This document shows positions 49,035 through 57,704 of a stretch of 64,000 bases of DNA, piece by piece. Where the stretch lies: positions 186,001 to 250,000 of the forward strand of contig NZ_BMQP01000007.1 in NCBI RefSeq assembly GCF_014648175.1, given 5' to 3'. Numbering within the stretch: the first letter of the stretch is position 1; the number at the start of each line of letters is the position of its first letter. The position numbers and the translations under genes were made by a program. The stretch comes from Planobispora rosea. Its GTDB lineage: Bacteria; Actinomycetota; Actinomycetes; Streptosporangiales; Streptosporangiaceae. The notes beneath the pieces are model-generated. The model had not been told where the DNA came from. It made no database searches and worked only from the letters and a program-made list of their open reading frames with translations.

Positions 49035-49877
49035 ATGGTGGCTGTTCTCACCGGTCCCGTCCGGGGACTGACGGGCGAGCGCCTGGTGTGGACGGAGCGG
49101 TCCGGCCTGTCCCCCGCGGCGGGGCCGCCGCAGGGCGAGCCCGCGGTCGTCGACTCCTGGCTGGTCGCCGAGGGCCGGGTGCGCGATCTGGCACTGCACG
49201 GGCGGCGTTTCCTGCGCTCCTGCGAGCAGCTCGTGCCCGAACTGCCGTCCGCCGCCGTCCGCCGCTTCCTGGACGAGGTGTGGCAGTGGCTGCCCGGACA
49301 CGGCCGCTGGTTCCCGCGGATCGAGGCGTACGGCGGCGCCGAGCCACTGCTGGCCCTGTGGCCCAGGCCCGCGCCCGAACACGCGCCCGGGGAGGTGACG
49401 CTCTGGACGCCGCCGGAGCCCGATCCCCGCCGCCGTCCCACCGTCAAGGGTCCCGACCTGCGGGTCCTGGCCCGGCTCCGGGACCGGGCCGAGGCGGCGG
49501 GCGCCGACGACGCCCTGCTGCACGACGCCGACGGGACCGTGCTGGAGACCGCGCACAGCGCGCTGGTGTGGTGGCGCGGCGGGACTCTCTGCGTGCCGGA
49601 GGCGACGCTGCCGGTCCTGCCCTCCGTCACCAGGGACCACCTGGAGCGGCTGGCCGCCTGCTGGAACTTCCCCGTCAGGCACGACCGCGTCACCTTGGAC
49701 GAGGTGCCCGAACTGGAGGTCTGGACGCTGAACGCCCTGCACGGGCTGCGCCCGGTGCGCGCCTGGATCGACCGCGCCGGCCGTACGAGGCCGGGCAGGA
49801 TCTCGGCGCGCGCCGCGGAGTGGCAGCAGGCCGTACGGCACCGCACCGTCCTGCCCGCCCCCCACCTCTGGGAATGA
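49035..49877 (+). CDS. Aminodeoxychorismate lyase-like class IV aminotransferase (PabC)
   Basis: 280 residues from ATG 49035. Fold type IV PLP marks are PAVVDSWLVAEGRVRDLALHGRRFLRSCEQL, the probable PLP lysine in RRPTVKGPDLRVLARLRDRAEAAGADDALLHDADGTVLETAHSALVWWRGGTLCVP and the C-terminal ELEVWTLNALHGLRPVRAWI. PabC releases pyruvate from 4-amino-4-deoxychorismate to give 4-aminobenzoate. Stop and next start overlap (ATGA) with the fused synthase, so the pair forms a dedicated 4-aminobenzoate unit. The usual residue pattern after the VLE motif is altered (TAHSALVWW), so activity should be taken as likely, not certain. Confidence 0.85.
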   Translation: MVAVLTGPVRGLTGERLVWTERSGLSPAAGPPQGEPAVVDSWLVAEGRVRDLALHGRRFLRSCEQLVPELPSAAVRRFLDEVWQWLPGHGRWFPRIEAYGGAEPLLALWPRPAPEHAPGEVTLWTPPEPDPRRRPTVKGPDLRVLARLRDRAEAAGADDALLHDADGTVLETAHSALVWWRGGTLCVPEATLPVLPSVTRDHLERLAACWNFPVRHDRVTLDEVPELEVWTLNALHGLRPVRAWIDRAGRTRPGRISARAAEWQQAVRHRTVLPAPHLWE

Positions 49878-52018
49878 CCGTGCGCACACTGATCGTCGAC
49901 AACTACGACTCCTACACCTACAACCTGTTCCAGCTCGCCGCGCAGGTGTACGGCGTGGAGCCGGTGGTGCTGACCAATGACGACCCCGGCTGGGCGGAGC
50001 TGGATCTGAGCCGCTTCGACGCGCTCATCGTCTCCCCCGGCCCCGGTCGGCCGCAGCGGGACCGCGACGTCGGCGTCACGATGGACCTGATCCGCGACTC
50101 CGGGCTGCCCGTGCTGGGCGTCTGCCTGGGCCACCAGGCGCTGGCCTGGCTCTCGGGCGCCGACGTGGTACCCGCGCCCGCGCCGATCCACGGCTACGTG
50201 GAGGAGATCAGGCACTGCGGCCGTGACCTGTTCCGCGGCCTGCCCCAGGGCTTCCACGCGGTGCGCTACCACTCGTTGTGCGTGGCCACGCCGGCGCCCG
50301 ACGACCTGGAGATCACCGCGTGGACGGCCGACTCGGTCGTCATGGGCCTGCGGCACCGCACGATGCCCTGGTGGGGCGTGCAGTTCCATCCGGAGTCGAT
50401 CTCCACCGAGTACGGGCCCACGTTGCTGCGCAACTTCCGCGACCTGGCCCTGGAGTACAGGGAGTCCGCCGGGTCCGGGGCCGGAGCCGTCCTCACGCCG
50501 CGCCGGGCCGGTGAGCCGCGCTGGTCGCTGGAGGCCGAGCGGGTCTACGGCGTCTCCGACGCCGAGGCGGTCTTCACCGAGCTGTTCGCCGCCGAGCCGT
50601 ACGCCTTCTGGCTGGACAGCAGCCGGGCCGAGACCGGGCTGGCCCGATTCTCCTTCCTCGGCGACGCCGGCGGCCCGCACGGCGAGGTCCTGTGCTGCCA
50701 GCCGGGTTCCGACAGCGTGCTGGTGCGCTCGGGCGGCATCGAGTCGGCGGTCTTCTCCTCGATCTTCGACGTGCTCGACGCGCGTCTGAAGGCACGGGCC
50801 GTCCCCAGCGATCCGGCGCTCCCGTTCGACCTGAACGGGGGCTACGTCGGCTACTTCGGCTACGAGCTCAAGCGCGACTGCGGCGCCTCGGCCGCGCACG
50901 TCTCCCCCTTCCCCGACGCGGTGTGGATGTCGGCCTCCAGATTCGTGGCGATCGACCATCAGACCGGCGAGACGTGGGCGCTGGCGCTCACCGACGGTGA
51001 ACGCGACAGCCGGGCCGCGGCGCGCTCCTGGGTGGCGCGGGCCGCCGCCGTCTGCCGCAGGAACAGGCAGCTCGCGCAGCCGCCCGCCGAGCCGGGCCCG
51101 GAGTTCGACCCCGAACCATGGCTGGTACGGCCCCGCGAGCGCTACCTGGCCGACATCGAGGAGTGCCTGCGGCTGCTGCGCGCCGGGGAGAGCTACGAGG
51201 TCTGCCTGACCAACACCGCGGAGATCCCCTTCGGCGGTTCCCCCTACCGGCTCTACCTGGCCCAGCGGCGGCTCAACCCCGCCCCCTACGCCGCCTACTT
51301 GAGCCTGGGCGACATGCACGTGCTGTGCTCCTCGCCCGAGCGCTTCTTGAAGGTCGACCGGGACAGGATGGCCGAATCCAAGCCGATCAAGGGCACCGCG
51401 CCGCGCGTCCCCGAGGCGCGCCTGGACGCCGCCCTGCGCGAGGAGCTGGCCACCTCCGACAAGACCAGGGCGGAGAACCTCATGATCGTGGATCTGCTCC
51501 GCAACGACCTGGGCCGCATCTGCGACATCGGTTCGGTGCACGTGCCGGGTTTCATGGTGGTGGAGTCCTACGAGACCGTGCACCAGCTCGTCTCGACCGT
51601 GCGCGGGCGCCTGCAGGAGGGCGTCAGCGCCGTCCAGGCCGCGCGGACGTGCTTTCCCGGCGGTTCGATGACCGGGGCGCCGAAGCTGCGCACCATGGAG
51701 ATCATCGACCGTCTGGAAGGACGGGCCCGCGGCGTGTACTCCGGCGCCCTCGGCTTCTTCGGCCTGGACGGCACCGCCGACCTCAACATCGTCATCCGCA
51801 CCGCGGTGGCGCGCCGCGGGTGGCTGTCGGTCGGGGCGGGCGGCGCCATCGTGCTGGACTCCGACCCCGTCGCGGAGTTCGAGGAGATGCTCCTGAAGGC
51901 CAGGGCGCCGCTGCGCGGGCTGTCCTCCCGGGACAGCGGGCTGGCCCGGGAGGACAGCGGGCTCAGCGCGTCCGGACTCGCCGCGCGCTCCCCGGATCGG
52001 GAACCAGTCCGCGACTGA
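49874..52018 (+). CDS. pabAB: Fused aminodeoxychorismate synthase (PabA-PabB)
   Basis: 714 residues; ATG 49874 overlaps the previous stop. Residues 1-195 are a class I glutamine amidotransferase: TLIVDNYDSYTYNLFQL, the nucleophile VLGVCLGHQAL (Cys84) and QFHPESI. Residues about 240-690 are the chorismate-binding part with PIKGTAPR, the lysine-containing motif of PabB; anthranilate synthases have PIAGT. Also present are NLMIVDLLRNDLGRICDIGSV, TCFPGGSMTGAPKLRTMEIID and the gly-rich VGAGGAIVLDSDP. This makes 4-amino-4-deoxychorismate and rules out salicylate synthase (no amidotransferase, no lyase type). The last 56 bases overlap the end of the convergent LuxR gene. Confidence 0.95.
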   Translation: MTVRTLIVDNYDSYTYNLFQLAAQVYGVEPVVLTNDDPGWAELDLSRFDALIVSPGPGRPQRDRDVGVTMDLIRDSGLPVLGVCLGHQALAWLSGADVVPAPAPIHGYVEEIRHCGRDLFRGLPQGFHAVRYHSLCVATPAPDDLEITAWTADSVVMGLRHRTMPWWGVQFHPESISTEYGPTLLRNFRDLALEYRESAGSGAGAVLTPRRAGEPRWSLEAERVYGVSDAEAVFTELFAAEPYAFWLDSSRAETGLARFSFLGDAGGPHGEVLCCQPGSDSVLVRSGGIESAVFSSIFDVLDARLKARAVPSDPALPFDLNGGYVGYFGYELKRDCGASAAHVSPFPDAVWMSASRFVAIDHQTGETWALALTDGERDSRAAARSWVARAAAVCRRNRQLAQPPAEPGPEFDPEPWLVRPRERYLADIEECLRLLRAGESYEVCLTNTAEIPFGGSPYRLYLAQRRLNPAPYAAYLSLGDMHVLCSSPERFLKVDRDRMAESKPIKGTAPRVPEARLDAALREELATSDKTRAENLMIVDLLRNDLGRICDIGSVHVPGFMVVESYETVHQLVSTVRGRLQEGVSAVQAARTCFPGGSMTGAPKLRTMEIIDRLEGRARGVYSGALGFFGLDGTADLNIVIRTAVARRGWLSVGAGGAIVLDSDPVAEFEEMLLKARAPLRGLSSRDSGLAREDSGLSASGLAARSPDREPVRD

Positions 52019-52787
52019 TCGCCGTCGCCGCCGCCAGCGTCCTGTTCGGGCAGTTGAGCTTGGCCAGGATGTTGGCGACGTGCCGTTTGGCGCCGTGTTC
52101 GGAGATGCCCAGCCGGCGGGCGATCTGCTTGTTGCTCAGTCCCTCCACCATCAGCTTCAGCGCCTCCATCTCGCGGCAGCTCAGCGGGACGGACCGCGGG
52201 TCGCCCGGCCGTACCGCGACGGGCGGGTCCCGTCGGGGCCTGGGGGCCGGACTGATCTGGGCGATCAGCGTGCGTGCCACCGGACCCGGCATCGGCACCA
52301 GCCCGCTTTCGAGGTCGCTCAGCGCGCTCAGCAGCGCCTCGCGGGTCAGCGCGTGTTCCAGCAGGTAACCGTCGGCGGGGATGGCCGCCACCGCCGCCAG
52401 TGTCTGGTCGCTGGCGGCGCGGAGCACCAGCAGCACCCGCACGCCGAGGTCGGTCGCCGTGCGGGCGAGCTTCTCGGCCTGGTGCGGCTGGTCGCCGCTG
52501 CTCAGGATCAGCAGCGTGGGACGGCCGGAGTCCAGCAGTTCTATGCTCTGATCGAGATTGTCGCTCTCGATCACGTCATCGACCGCTCCCAGCTCCCGCA
52601 GCATGGTGCGCAACCCGCAGCGGACCACTTCGCTGCCCAGCGCGACGAGGGCGACCCTTGACCCGTCCTTTTCCGATCTGAATCCCACGGACCCGTCCCT
52701 TTCCGATCTGAGTCCCACGGTCAGAGCCGTCACAATCCGATCGCTTCGGGGAACGATCCGCGATTGCTTCGGAGATCGTCGCTCCAC
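51963..52787 (-). CDS. LuxR/NarL-type regulator with a degenerate receiver domain
   Basis: 274 residues from GTG 52787; GTGs at 52718 and 52688 are possible shorter starts. The C-terminal helix-turn-helix is clear (LSCREMEALKLMVEGLSNKQIARRLGISEHGAKRHVANILAKLNCPNRTLAAATA). The receiver-like half begins RVALVALGSEVVRCGLRTMLRELG and has LLILSSGD at the phosphorylation strand, so the acceptor Asp is Ser and the acidic pair at the start is absent. It is therefore probably not phosphorylated. The N-terminus has a ten-residue duplication (VGLRSERDGS/VGFRSEKDGS). Its location at the cluster edge, convergent to and overlapping pabAB, suggests a pathway-specific regulator. Confidence 0.88.
   Translation of the reverse strand: MERRSPKQSRIVPRSDRIVTALTVGLRSERDGSVGFRSEKDGSRVALVALGSEVVRCGLRTMLRELGAVDDVIESDNLDQSIELLDSGRPTLLILSSGDQPHQAEKLARTATDLGVRVLLVLRAASDQTLAAVAAIPADGYLLEHALTREALLSALSDLESGLVPMPGPVARTLIAQISPAPRPRRDPPVAVRPGDPRSVPLSCREMEALKLMVEGLSNKQIARRLGISEHGAKRHVANILAKLNCPNRTLAAATAISRGLVPDPGSARRVRTR
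52661..52720. repeat. 30-base tandem duplication inside the LuxR gene
   Basis: Units 52661-52690 and 52691-52720 match at 28 of 30 positions (ACCCGTCC.TTTCCGATCTG then A.TCCCACGG). In frame this adds ten residues to the N-terminal tail and creates alternative GTG starts. Confidence 0.9.
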
Positions 52788-52870
52788 TGCCCACTAGATG
52801 TACTCTTATTCCCGACTAAATGGGTATTGTCGGTCGGCCGCGGGTGGCCGAACGGCCACCTGGGGCCCCA

Positions 52871-55800
52871 TCAGGCCGACAACTCCTCCGCCAGGGCGTC
52901 CAGGGCCAGGTCGTAGGCTCGCACCCCGGCGCGGCGGACGAATCCCTGGGCGGCCCGCAGGTGCTCCCCGGCGCGCTTCCGGTCACCGTCCAGCAGGGCC
53001 AACCGGGCCATGCACAGATCGGCTACCGACCAGCCGAGCAGCCGTCCGGCCTCCGGTGCCAGGTGACCGTAGAGGACCCGGCCCGCCTCGACGTCTCCGA
53101 GAACGGAGCAGATCTCGCCGAGGGCGTCGGCGACGAACCGGTAGGACAGGTCGGGCAGGATCTCCGCGAAGCCGTCGCGGGCGAACCCGGCGAACTCGGC
53201 CCGCGCCTCCCCGACCCACGCCTTGCCGGGTCGCGCCCCCTCGGAGCGGCCGAGGTCGGTCAGGGCCAGGCAGCGCAGGATCCGCCAGGGCCGCTGACCG
53301 GGGCGCAGGGCGAGGATCTCCTCGGCCAGGGCCAGCGCCTCGGCCGCACGCCCCTCCCGCCGCAGCGCCAGGAAGCGGAACGTCTCGCTGCGCAGCCGCG
53401 CGTCGCCGCGGCCGAGCGCGCCCTCCGGGTAGACCGCGCCGGACTCCTCCGCCGCCGCCAGCGCCTCGGCCGGCCGCCCGGTCAGGTAGGCGTGGACCGC
53501 GGCCTGCCAGGCGGCCAGGCTGATCATCGAGGGGAGCCGGATCCTGGCCGCGGTCTCCCGCAGCCAGGCCAGCGTCCGTTCCGCTCCCCCGGTCGTGCCC
53601 TGTGCGATCAGCCGGACGTACTCGGCCTCCCGCCCGATCCACTCGGTCACCAGGTCCCCGGTGCGGATTCCGATCTCGATGATCTCCTCGACGACCTCCC
53701 GCCTGAGATCGTGGTCGTGGCCGGTCCGCAGCAGCAGCTCCTGCACGATCAGCGTCCTGGACAGGGTCTGGTCGTCCCCGGCGCGACGGGCCAGCCGTAC
53801 GGCCTGCGCCGCCAGCTCCCGGCTCCGTTCGACCGGCCGCCCGGTGGAACCGATGAACGCCGAGGCGGCCAGCAGGCGGGCCCGCCAGGGCGACTCCTCG
53901 GCCAGGTCCGAGGCGAGCGCCCGGTCGATGCGCCCGGCGAGCCGCTCGACCCCGGTCACCTCCTCGTACATGGCGAGGTAGATCTGGTCGGACAGGCCCA
54001 GCGCCGCCCGGGCCAGCCGGTTGTCGTCGCCGAGCTCCTCGGCGATCCCCGCGGCGCTCTCCAGCGAGGCGTGCGCGGCGGTGCTCATCCCCGCCGCCGC
54101 CTGCGCCTCGGCCAGGTCCAGCAGGAGGTCGCAGCGGAGCGCGTCGTCCGACCTGGGCAACCGGTCGATCAGCGCGATCGCCCGCTCCAGGTGCTCCACC
54201 GCGTCCTCATGGGCGAACTGCGCCGTCGCCTGGGCCGCGGCGCGCCGGGTGTAGCCGATGGCCCTGCCCGTCATGCGCGCGCCCAGGACGCCCTCGCGGT
54301 AGTGGTGGGCGATCTCGGTGAGGCGGGTGCCGCTCCGCTCTTCCAGCACCTCCGCGATCCGGGTGTGCAGGCGCCTGCGGCGTACCGGGGGCAGCGCCTC
54401 GCGCAGCACGTCGCGGACGATGTCGTGGACGAACCGGAAGACCGGCCCGTCGCCCTCGGCCAGCAGCCGGGCCCGGACCGCGGCGTCGAGGATGTCGAGC
54501 ACCCGGTCCTCGGGCGGCTCGACCACCCGGAGCAGGATGTCGGTGGCCGCGTCCCTGCCGAGCAGGGCGGCGGCGGTGAGCACCTCCTCGGTGTCCGGCG
54601 GCAGGCCGGCCATCCGCCCCCGGACGACGTCCGAGAGTTCTCCGGGGGTCTCGCCCAGGTGCAGGACCTCGCCGAGGAAGAACGGGTTCCCGGCGGTGAG
54701 CCGGGCCATCTCGGCCGCGCGTTCCGGGTCGGCCCCGGCTCTGCCGAGGTAGTGACGGATCTCGGTCTCGTCCAGCCCGCGCAGCACGAATCGCCGCACG
54801 TGCGGGAGCCGTACCAGCGCACCGAGGGCGTGCTCCAGCGCTCCACCGGGCCGCACGTCGGTGTCGCGGTAGGTCGCGATCACGGTCAGCCCGGGACAGA
54901 GCCGGGTCGTGGCGAGGAACTCCAGCAGCCGCAGCGAGGAGGCGTCGGCCCACTGGAGGTCGTCGAGGACGACCAGGACCCGGCCGTGCTCGTTCAGCAG
55001 CCCGGCGAACGCCTCGTAGAGCTCGAACCGCCCGCCCCCGGCGAGCCGCCCCAGCCCGCCCCCGCCCCCGGCACCGGCGAGTTCCTGTACGGCCTGCGTC
55101 CACGGCCAGAACGGCGGCGCGCCGGTCCCGTCCCAGCAGCGGCCCCAGACCACCCGGCGGCCGAGGGCCTCGGCAGTGGCGGCGGCCTGCTCGGCCAGGC
55201 TGGTCTTGCCGATTCCCGGCTCCCCGGCCAGCAGCACCACCCGGTGGCCGTCCTCCGCGACCGCCCGGCGCAGTTCCGCGGTCTCCGCCTCCCGGCCGAC
55301 CAGCCGGGGCGCCTCCGCCGTGACGTGGACCCGGGGCGTGAGCGCGGGATCCTGGGCGAGGATGCGCCGCTCCATCTCCCGCGACCGGGGACCGGGGTCC
55401 AGCCCGAGGTCCTCCACCAGCAGCCTGCGGCCCTCGGCGAGGACGGCCAGCGCGTCGGCCTGCCTCCCGGCCTGGTAGAGCGCGTGCGCGCCCAGCACGC
55501 GGAGCCGTTCCCGCAGCGGGTGGGCCGCCACCAGCCGGGACAGCCGCCCGGTGAGCGCCTCACCCCGCCCCAGCGCGAGGTCCGCCTCGGCGGCGTCCTC
55601 CTCCAGGGTCAGCCGGAACTCGGCCAGGTGGGCGGTCTCGCCCTCCGCCCAGGGGGCTTGCGCGAAGTCGGCCAGCGGCTCCCCCCGCCACTCCTCCAGC
55701 GCCCGCCGGAACTCCTCTCCCGCACCCCGGTGGTCCCCGGCGGCGGCCCTGCGCCCGCCCTCGGCCGCGTGCGCGCGCGCCCGGCCCAGGTCGAACGCGT

Positions 55801-56110
55801 CCGCGGGGACGTCCAGGGCGTAGCCGCCGGGCCTGCTGACCAGGACCGCGGGGGGCGTGTTCCGCCGCCGGCCGGGTTCGAGGACCCGGCGGAGCTTGGA
55901 GACGTAGGCCTGAACGGTGTTGACCGCCCCGGGAGGCGGCTCGTCCTCCCAGAGGACGTCGATCATGCGGTTCAGCGGGACCGGCTGGGGAATGGCGAGC
56001 ATGCACAGGGCCAGCACCACCCGCTGCTGGTGGGGCCCTGTGTCCAGGGACGTCCCATCGTCACCGATCACCCCGACCGGTCCCAGCACCCGAAAGTCCA
56101 CCCCGGCCAC
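52871..56110 (-). CDS. SARP-type transcriptional regulator with BTAD, AAA ATPase and TPR-like regions
   Basis: 1079 residues from GTG 56110 (GTG 56101 is an alternative). Residues 1-100 are the OmpR-like winged helix of SARPs (FRVLGPVGVIGDDGTSLDTGPHQQRVVLALCMLA; VNTVQAYVSKLRRVLEPG), 100-250 the BTAD (DLGRARAHAAEGGRRAAAGDHRGA ... LDPGPRSREMERRILAQDPAL). An AAA_16 ATPase follows: RLVGREAETAELRRAVAEDGHRVVLLAGEPGIGKTSLAEQ (Walker A), VLVVLDDLQWADASSLRLLEFL (Walker B). The last 450 residues are helical repeats. AfsR-like proteins of this class control secondary metabolism. It lies 83 bases upstream-side of the LuxR gene on the same strand and may regulate the adjacent cluster. Confidence 0.93.
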   Translation of the reverse strand: MAGVDFRVLGPVGVIGDDGTSLDTGPHQQRVVLALCMLAIPQPVPLNRMIDVLWEDEPPPGAVNTVQAYVSKLRRVLEPGRRRNTPPAVLVSRPGGYALDVPADAFDLGRARAHAAEGGRRAAAGDHRGAGEEFRRALEEWRGEPLADFAQAPWAEGETAHLAEFRLTLEEDAAEADLALGRGEALTGRLSRLVAAHPLRERLRVLGAHALYQAGRQADALAVLAEGRRLLVEDLGLDPGPRSREMERRILAQDPALTPRVHVTAEAPRLVGREAETAELRRAVAEDGHRVVLLAGEPGIGKTSLAEQAAATAEALGRRVVWGRCWDGTGAPPFWPWTQAVQELAGAGGGGGLGRLAGGGRFELYEAFAGLLNEHGRVLVVLDDLQWADASSLRLLEFLATTRLCPGLTVIATYRDTDVRPGGALEHALGALVRLPHVRRFVLRGLDETEIRHYLGRAGADPERAAEMARLTAGNPFFLGEVLHLGETPGELSDVVRGRMAGLPPDTEEVLTAAALLGRDAATDILLRVVEPPEDRVLDILDAAVRARLLAEGDGPVFRFVHDIVRDVLREALPPVRRRRLHTRIAEVLEERSGTRLTEIAHHYREGVLGARMTGRAIGYTRRAAAQATAQFAHEDAVEHLERAIALIDRLPRSDDALRCDLLLDLAEAQAAAGMSTAAHASLESAAGIAEELGDDNRLARAALGLSDQIYLAMYEEVTGVERLAGRIDRALASDLAEESPWRARLLAASAFIGSTGRPVERSRELAAQAVRLARRAGDDQTLSRTLIVQELLLRTGHDHDLRREVVEEIIEIGIRTGDLVTEWIGREAEYVRLIAQGTTGGAERTLAWLRETAARIRLPSMISLAAWQAAVHAYLTGRPAEALAAAEESGAVYPEGALGRGDARLRSETFRFLALRREGRAAEALALAEEILALRPGQRPWRILRCLALTDLGRSEGARPGKAWVGEARAEFAGFARDGFAEILPDLSYRFVADALGEICSVLGDVEAGRVLYGHLAPEAGRLLGWSVADLCMARLALLDGDRKRAGEHLRAAQGFVRRAGVRAYDLALDALAEELSA

Positions 56111-56207
56111 CTCGCTCGCAGATGCGCCGATAGTAGCCCTTCATCCTGTTTGCCCCAGCCGACCGCCCCCACCCCGCCCATCCCGGTCGCCCGCTCCCGC
56201 CCCAGCC

Positions 56208-56543
56208 CTATTCCGGCCGCCCAAGACTGACGGCACCAGGCCTCCCCTTTAGGCCCCGGCTCCGGCCCCGGTCGATCCGCCCGGTCCCGTCGCAGAGCGG
56301 GCACCGCTTCTCCGCGGCGGTCGTGCCCTCACCCCGGCACAGGCCGCACTCCTGCAGGGCCTCGAACCCGGGGTCCCGGTAGACCCGGCGCAGCACCCTC
56401 CGGCGGTCGATCTCCCACCCCTGCACCCACGCGAACGCGTCGATCTCTCCGAAGATCCGGTCCTCCAGCGCCCGCAGCCAGAGGGCCAGCATGCCTCGTA
56501 CGCCGATCCAGTGACCGCCTCGGATCTCGATGTGCTGCTTCAC
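56208..56543 (-). CDS. Small zinc-ribbon protein of unknown function
   Basis: 111 residues from GTG 56543, which has AAGGGGG 7 bases upstream. Two Cys pairs form a DnaJ-like zinc ribbon: LQECGLCRGEGTTAAEKRCPLCDGTGRIDRG (CxxC...CxxCxGTG). The N-terminus KQHIEIRGGHWIGVRGMLALWLRALEDRIFGEIDAFAWVQGWEIDRRRVLRRVYRDPGFEAL is helical and soluble. I do not recognise the family. It is divergent from the XRE regulator across a 200-base AT-richer gap with palindromes. Confidence 0.7.
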   Translation of the reverse strand: MKQHIEIRGGHWIGVRGMLALWLRALEDRIFGEIDAFAWVQGWEIDRRRVLRRVYRDPGFEALQECGLCRGEGTTAAEKRCPLCDGTGRIDRGRSRGLKGRPGAVSLGRPE

Positions 56544-56621
56544 AACAGCACCCCCTTGAAGGTTCGCCCACCAGGGCCCTTTAAGGACATTTACCCTGGT
56601 TTGTTCCATAGGCAAACGCGA

Positions 56622-56637
56622 TTTGGCAATTACCAAA
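56622..56637. promoter_or_regulatory. Palindrome in the divergent gap before the XRE gene
   Basis: TTTGGCAATTACCAAA (56622-56637) is a near-perfect inverted repeat (arms TTTGG/CCAAA), next to another pair GTTTG..CAAAC just upstream. Downstream, TTGCCG and TAAGAT spaced 19 bases could be the promoter of the XRE gene. Autoregulation is the simplest explanation. Confidence 0.45.
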
Positions 56638-56743
56638 GAGATTTTTCCGACGGTTCTTGCCGCAGGAACACCGGGGAGCGGTAAGATCTGTTTCCACCTG
56701 CGGCTCGACGGCTCGTCGGCAACCCCAAGGAGAGGTGGAGCCG

Positions 56744-57604
56744 ATGGCTGAGACCAACGCGACCCTCCGTCGCCGTCAACTTGCCGGAAAGTTGCGAGAG
56801 TTGCGCAAAGCAGCAGGGCTGACAGTTGAGCAAGCCGCTCAGGAGCTGTTGTGCAGCCCCCCGAAGATCAGCCGCATAGAAACGGCACAACGTTCCGCCA
56901 GCCAGAGGGACGTACGCGATCTCCTGCGAATATACGGCGTCACCGACCAGGAGCTGATCAATCGCCTTATGACGCTGGCACGCGAGGTACGGCAGCCGGG
57001 CCTGAAACACCAGTACGGCGACCTCGGAGACGACGCGCTCTACACCTACATGGATTTCGAGTCGGCCGCCTCATCCATCACCGAGTTCCAGACCGCATAC
57101 TTTCCCGGCCTGTTGCAGACGGAGGACTACGCCCGCGCTCTGATTCAAGGGCTGCTGCCACGGATGACCCCGGATGTGCTGGAACGGCGTGTCACCGCCC
57201 GGGTCAAACGCCAGCAACTCCTGTCGAGGGAGAGCCCTCCCCGCTACTGGACCTTCATCGACGAGGCGGTGCTCCACCGCGAGGTGGGAGGCGCCCAGGT
57301 CATGCGCGCGCAACTGGAACGGGTCCTGGAGACCGCACAGGCACCCCACGTGACCCTCCAGGTCATCCCCTTCCACGTGGGCGCCTACATGGGAGCGGGG
57401 GACCCCTTCGTCTACTTCGAGATCCCCGACGACAGGTTGCCGGCGGTGGTCCACCTCGAAATCCTCACGGGAAACGAGTGGCTGGAGAAGCCCAGCGAGC
57501 TCAGCGTGTTCCGTGAGGCCATCGATCAGATCCGTGCCGCGGCGCTGGACCCACGGGCGTCACTGAGACGCATAGCGGAGATGATGCAGATATACAAACC
57601 CTAG
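56744..57604 (+). CDS. XRE/DUF5753 regulator (WhiJ-like)
   Basis: 286 residues from ATG 56744, with AAGGAGAGG upstream. An N-terminal helix-turn-helix (RRRQLAGKLRELRKAAGLTVEQAAQELLCSPPKISRIETAQRSASQRDVRDLLRIYGV, residues 10-70) is followed by the DUF5753 domain (ESAASSITEFQTAYFPGLLQTEDYARALIQGLLP; RVKRQQLLSRESPPRYWTFIDEAVLHREVGG; VTLQVIPFHVGAYMGAGDPFVYFEIPD; EWLEKPSELSVFREAIDQIRAAALDP). These actinomycete regulators pair with small DUF397 proteins and affect development and antibiotic production, as WhiJ does in Streptomyces. Two DUF397 genes follow, each with its own upstream elements. Confidence 0.94.
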   Translation: MAETNATLRRRQLAGKLRELRKAAGLTVEQAAQELLCSPPKISRIETAQRSASQRDVRDLLRIYGVTDQELINRLMTLAREVRQPGLKHQYGDLGDDALYTYMDFESAASSITEFQTAYFPGLLQTEDYARALIQGLLPRMTPDVLERRVTARVKRQQLLSRESPPRYWTFIDEAVLHREVGGAQVMRAQLERVLETAQAPHVTLQVIPFHVGAYMGAGDPFVYFEIPDDRLPAVVHLEILTGNEWLEKPSELSVFREAIDQIRAAALDPRASLRRIAEMMQIYKP

Positions 57605-57613
57605 ACCAGGCGA

Positions 57614-57640
57614 GAGTTCGCAAAAGAGACATACGAACTC
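57614..57640. promoter_or_regulatory. Inverted repeat flanking the CAAAAGAGACAT motif
   Basis: GAGTTCG (57614-57620) and CGAACTC (57634-57640) are perfect 7-base arms around CAAAAGAGACATA. The 12-base core CAAAAGAGACAT (57621-57632) recurs exactly before the second DUF397 gene at 57973-57984. Probably a shared operator. Confidence 0.6.
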
Positions 57641-57650
57641 CTGGGTCACA

Positions 57651-57696
57651 CTGGAATCACCTGGAAGACGCATCACATTGTTCCAGTAGATTCCAG
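57651..57696. promoter_or_regulatory. Four-half-site symmetric operator before the first DUF397 gene
   Basis: CTGGAA (57651), CTGGAA (57661), TTCCAG (57681) and TTCCAG (57691) form a perfectly symmetric array CTGGAA-4-CTGGAA-14-TTCCAG-4-TTCCAG. The tandem half-sites are 10 bases apart, one helical turn, so a dimer or tetramer could bind one face. It ends just before the ribosome-binding site of the DUF397 gene (ATG 57705). Confidence 0.7.
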
Positions 57697-57704
57697 GAGT
57701 TTCA

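Noticed and set aside
49874..52018. A salicylate, anthranilate or isochorismate synthase for the aryl starter.
   Set aside because: The N-terminal glutamine amidotransferase and the PIKGT motif identify an aminodeoxychorismate synthase; a PabC-like lyase is directly coupled to it.
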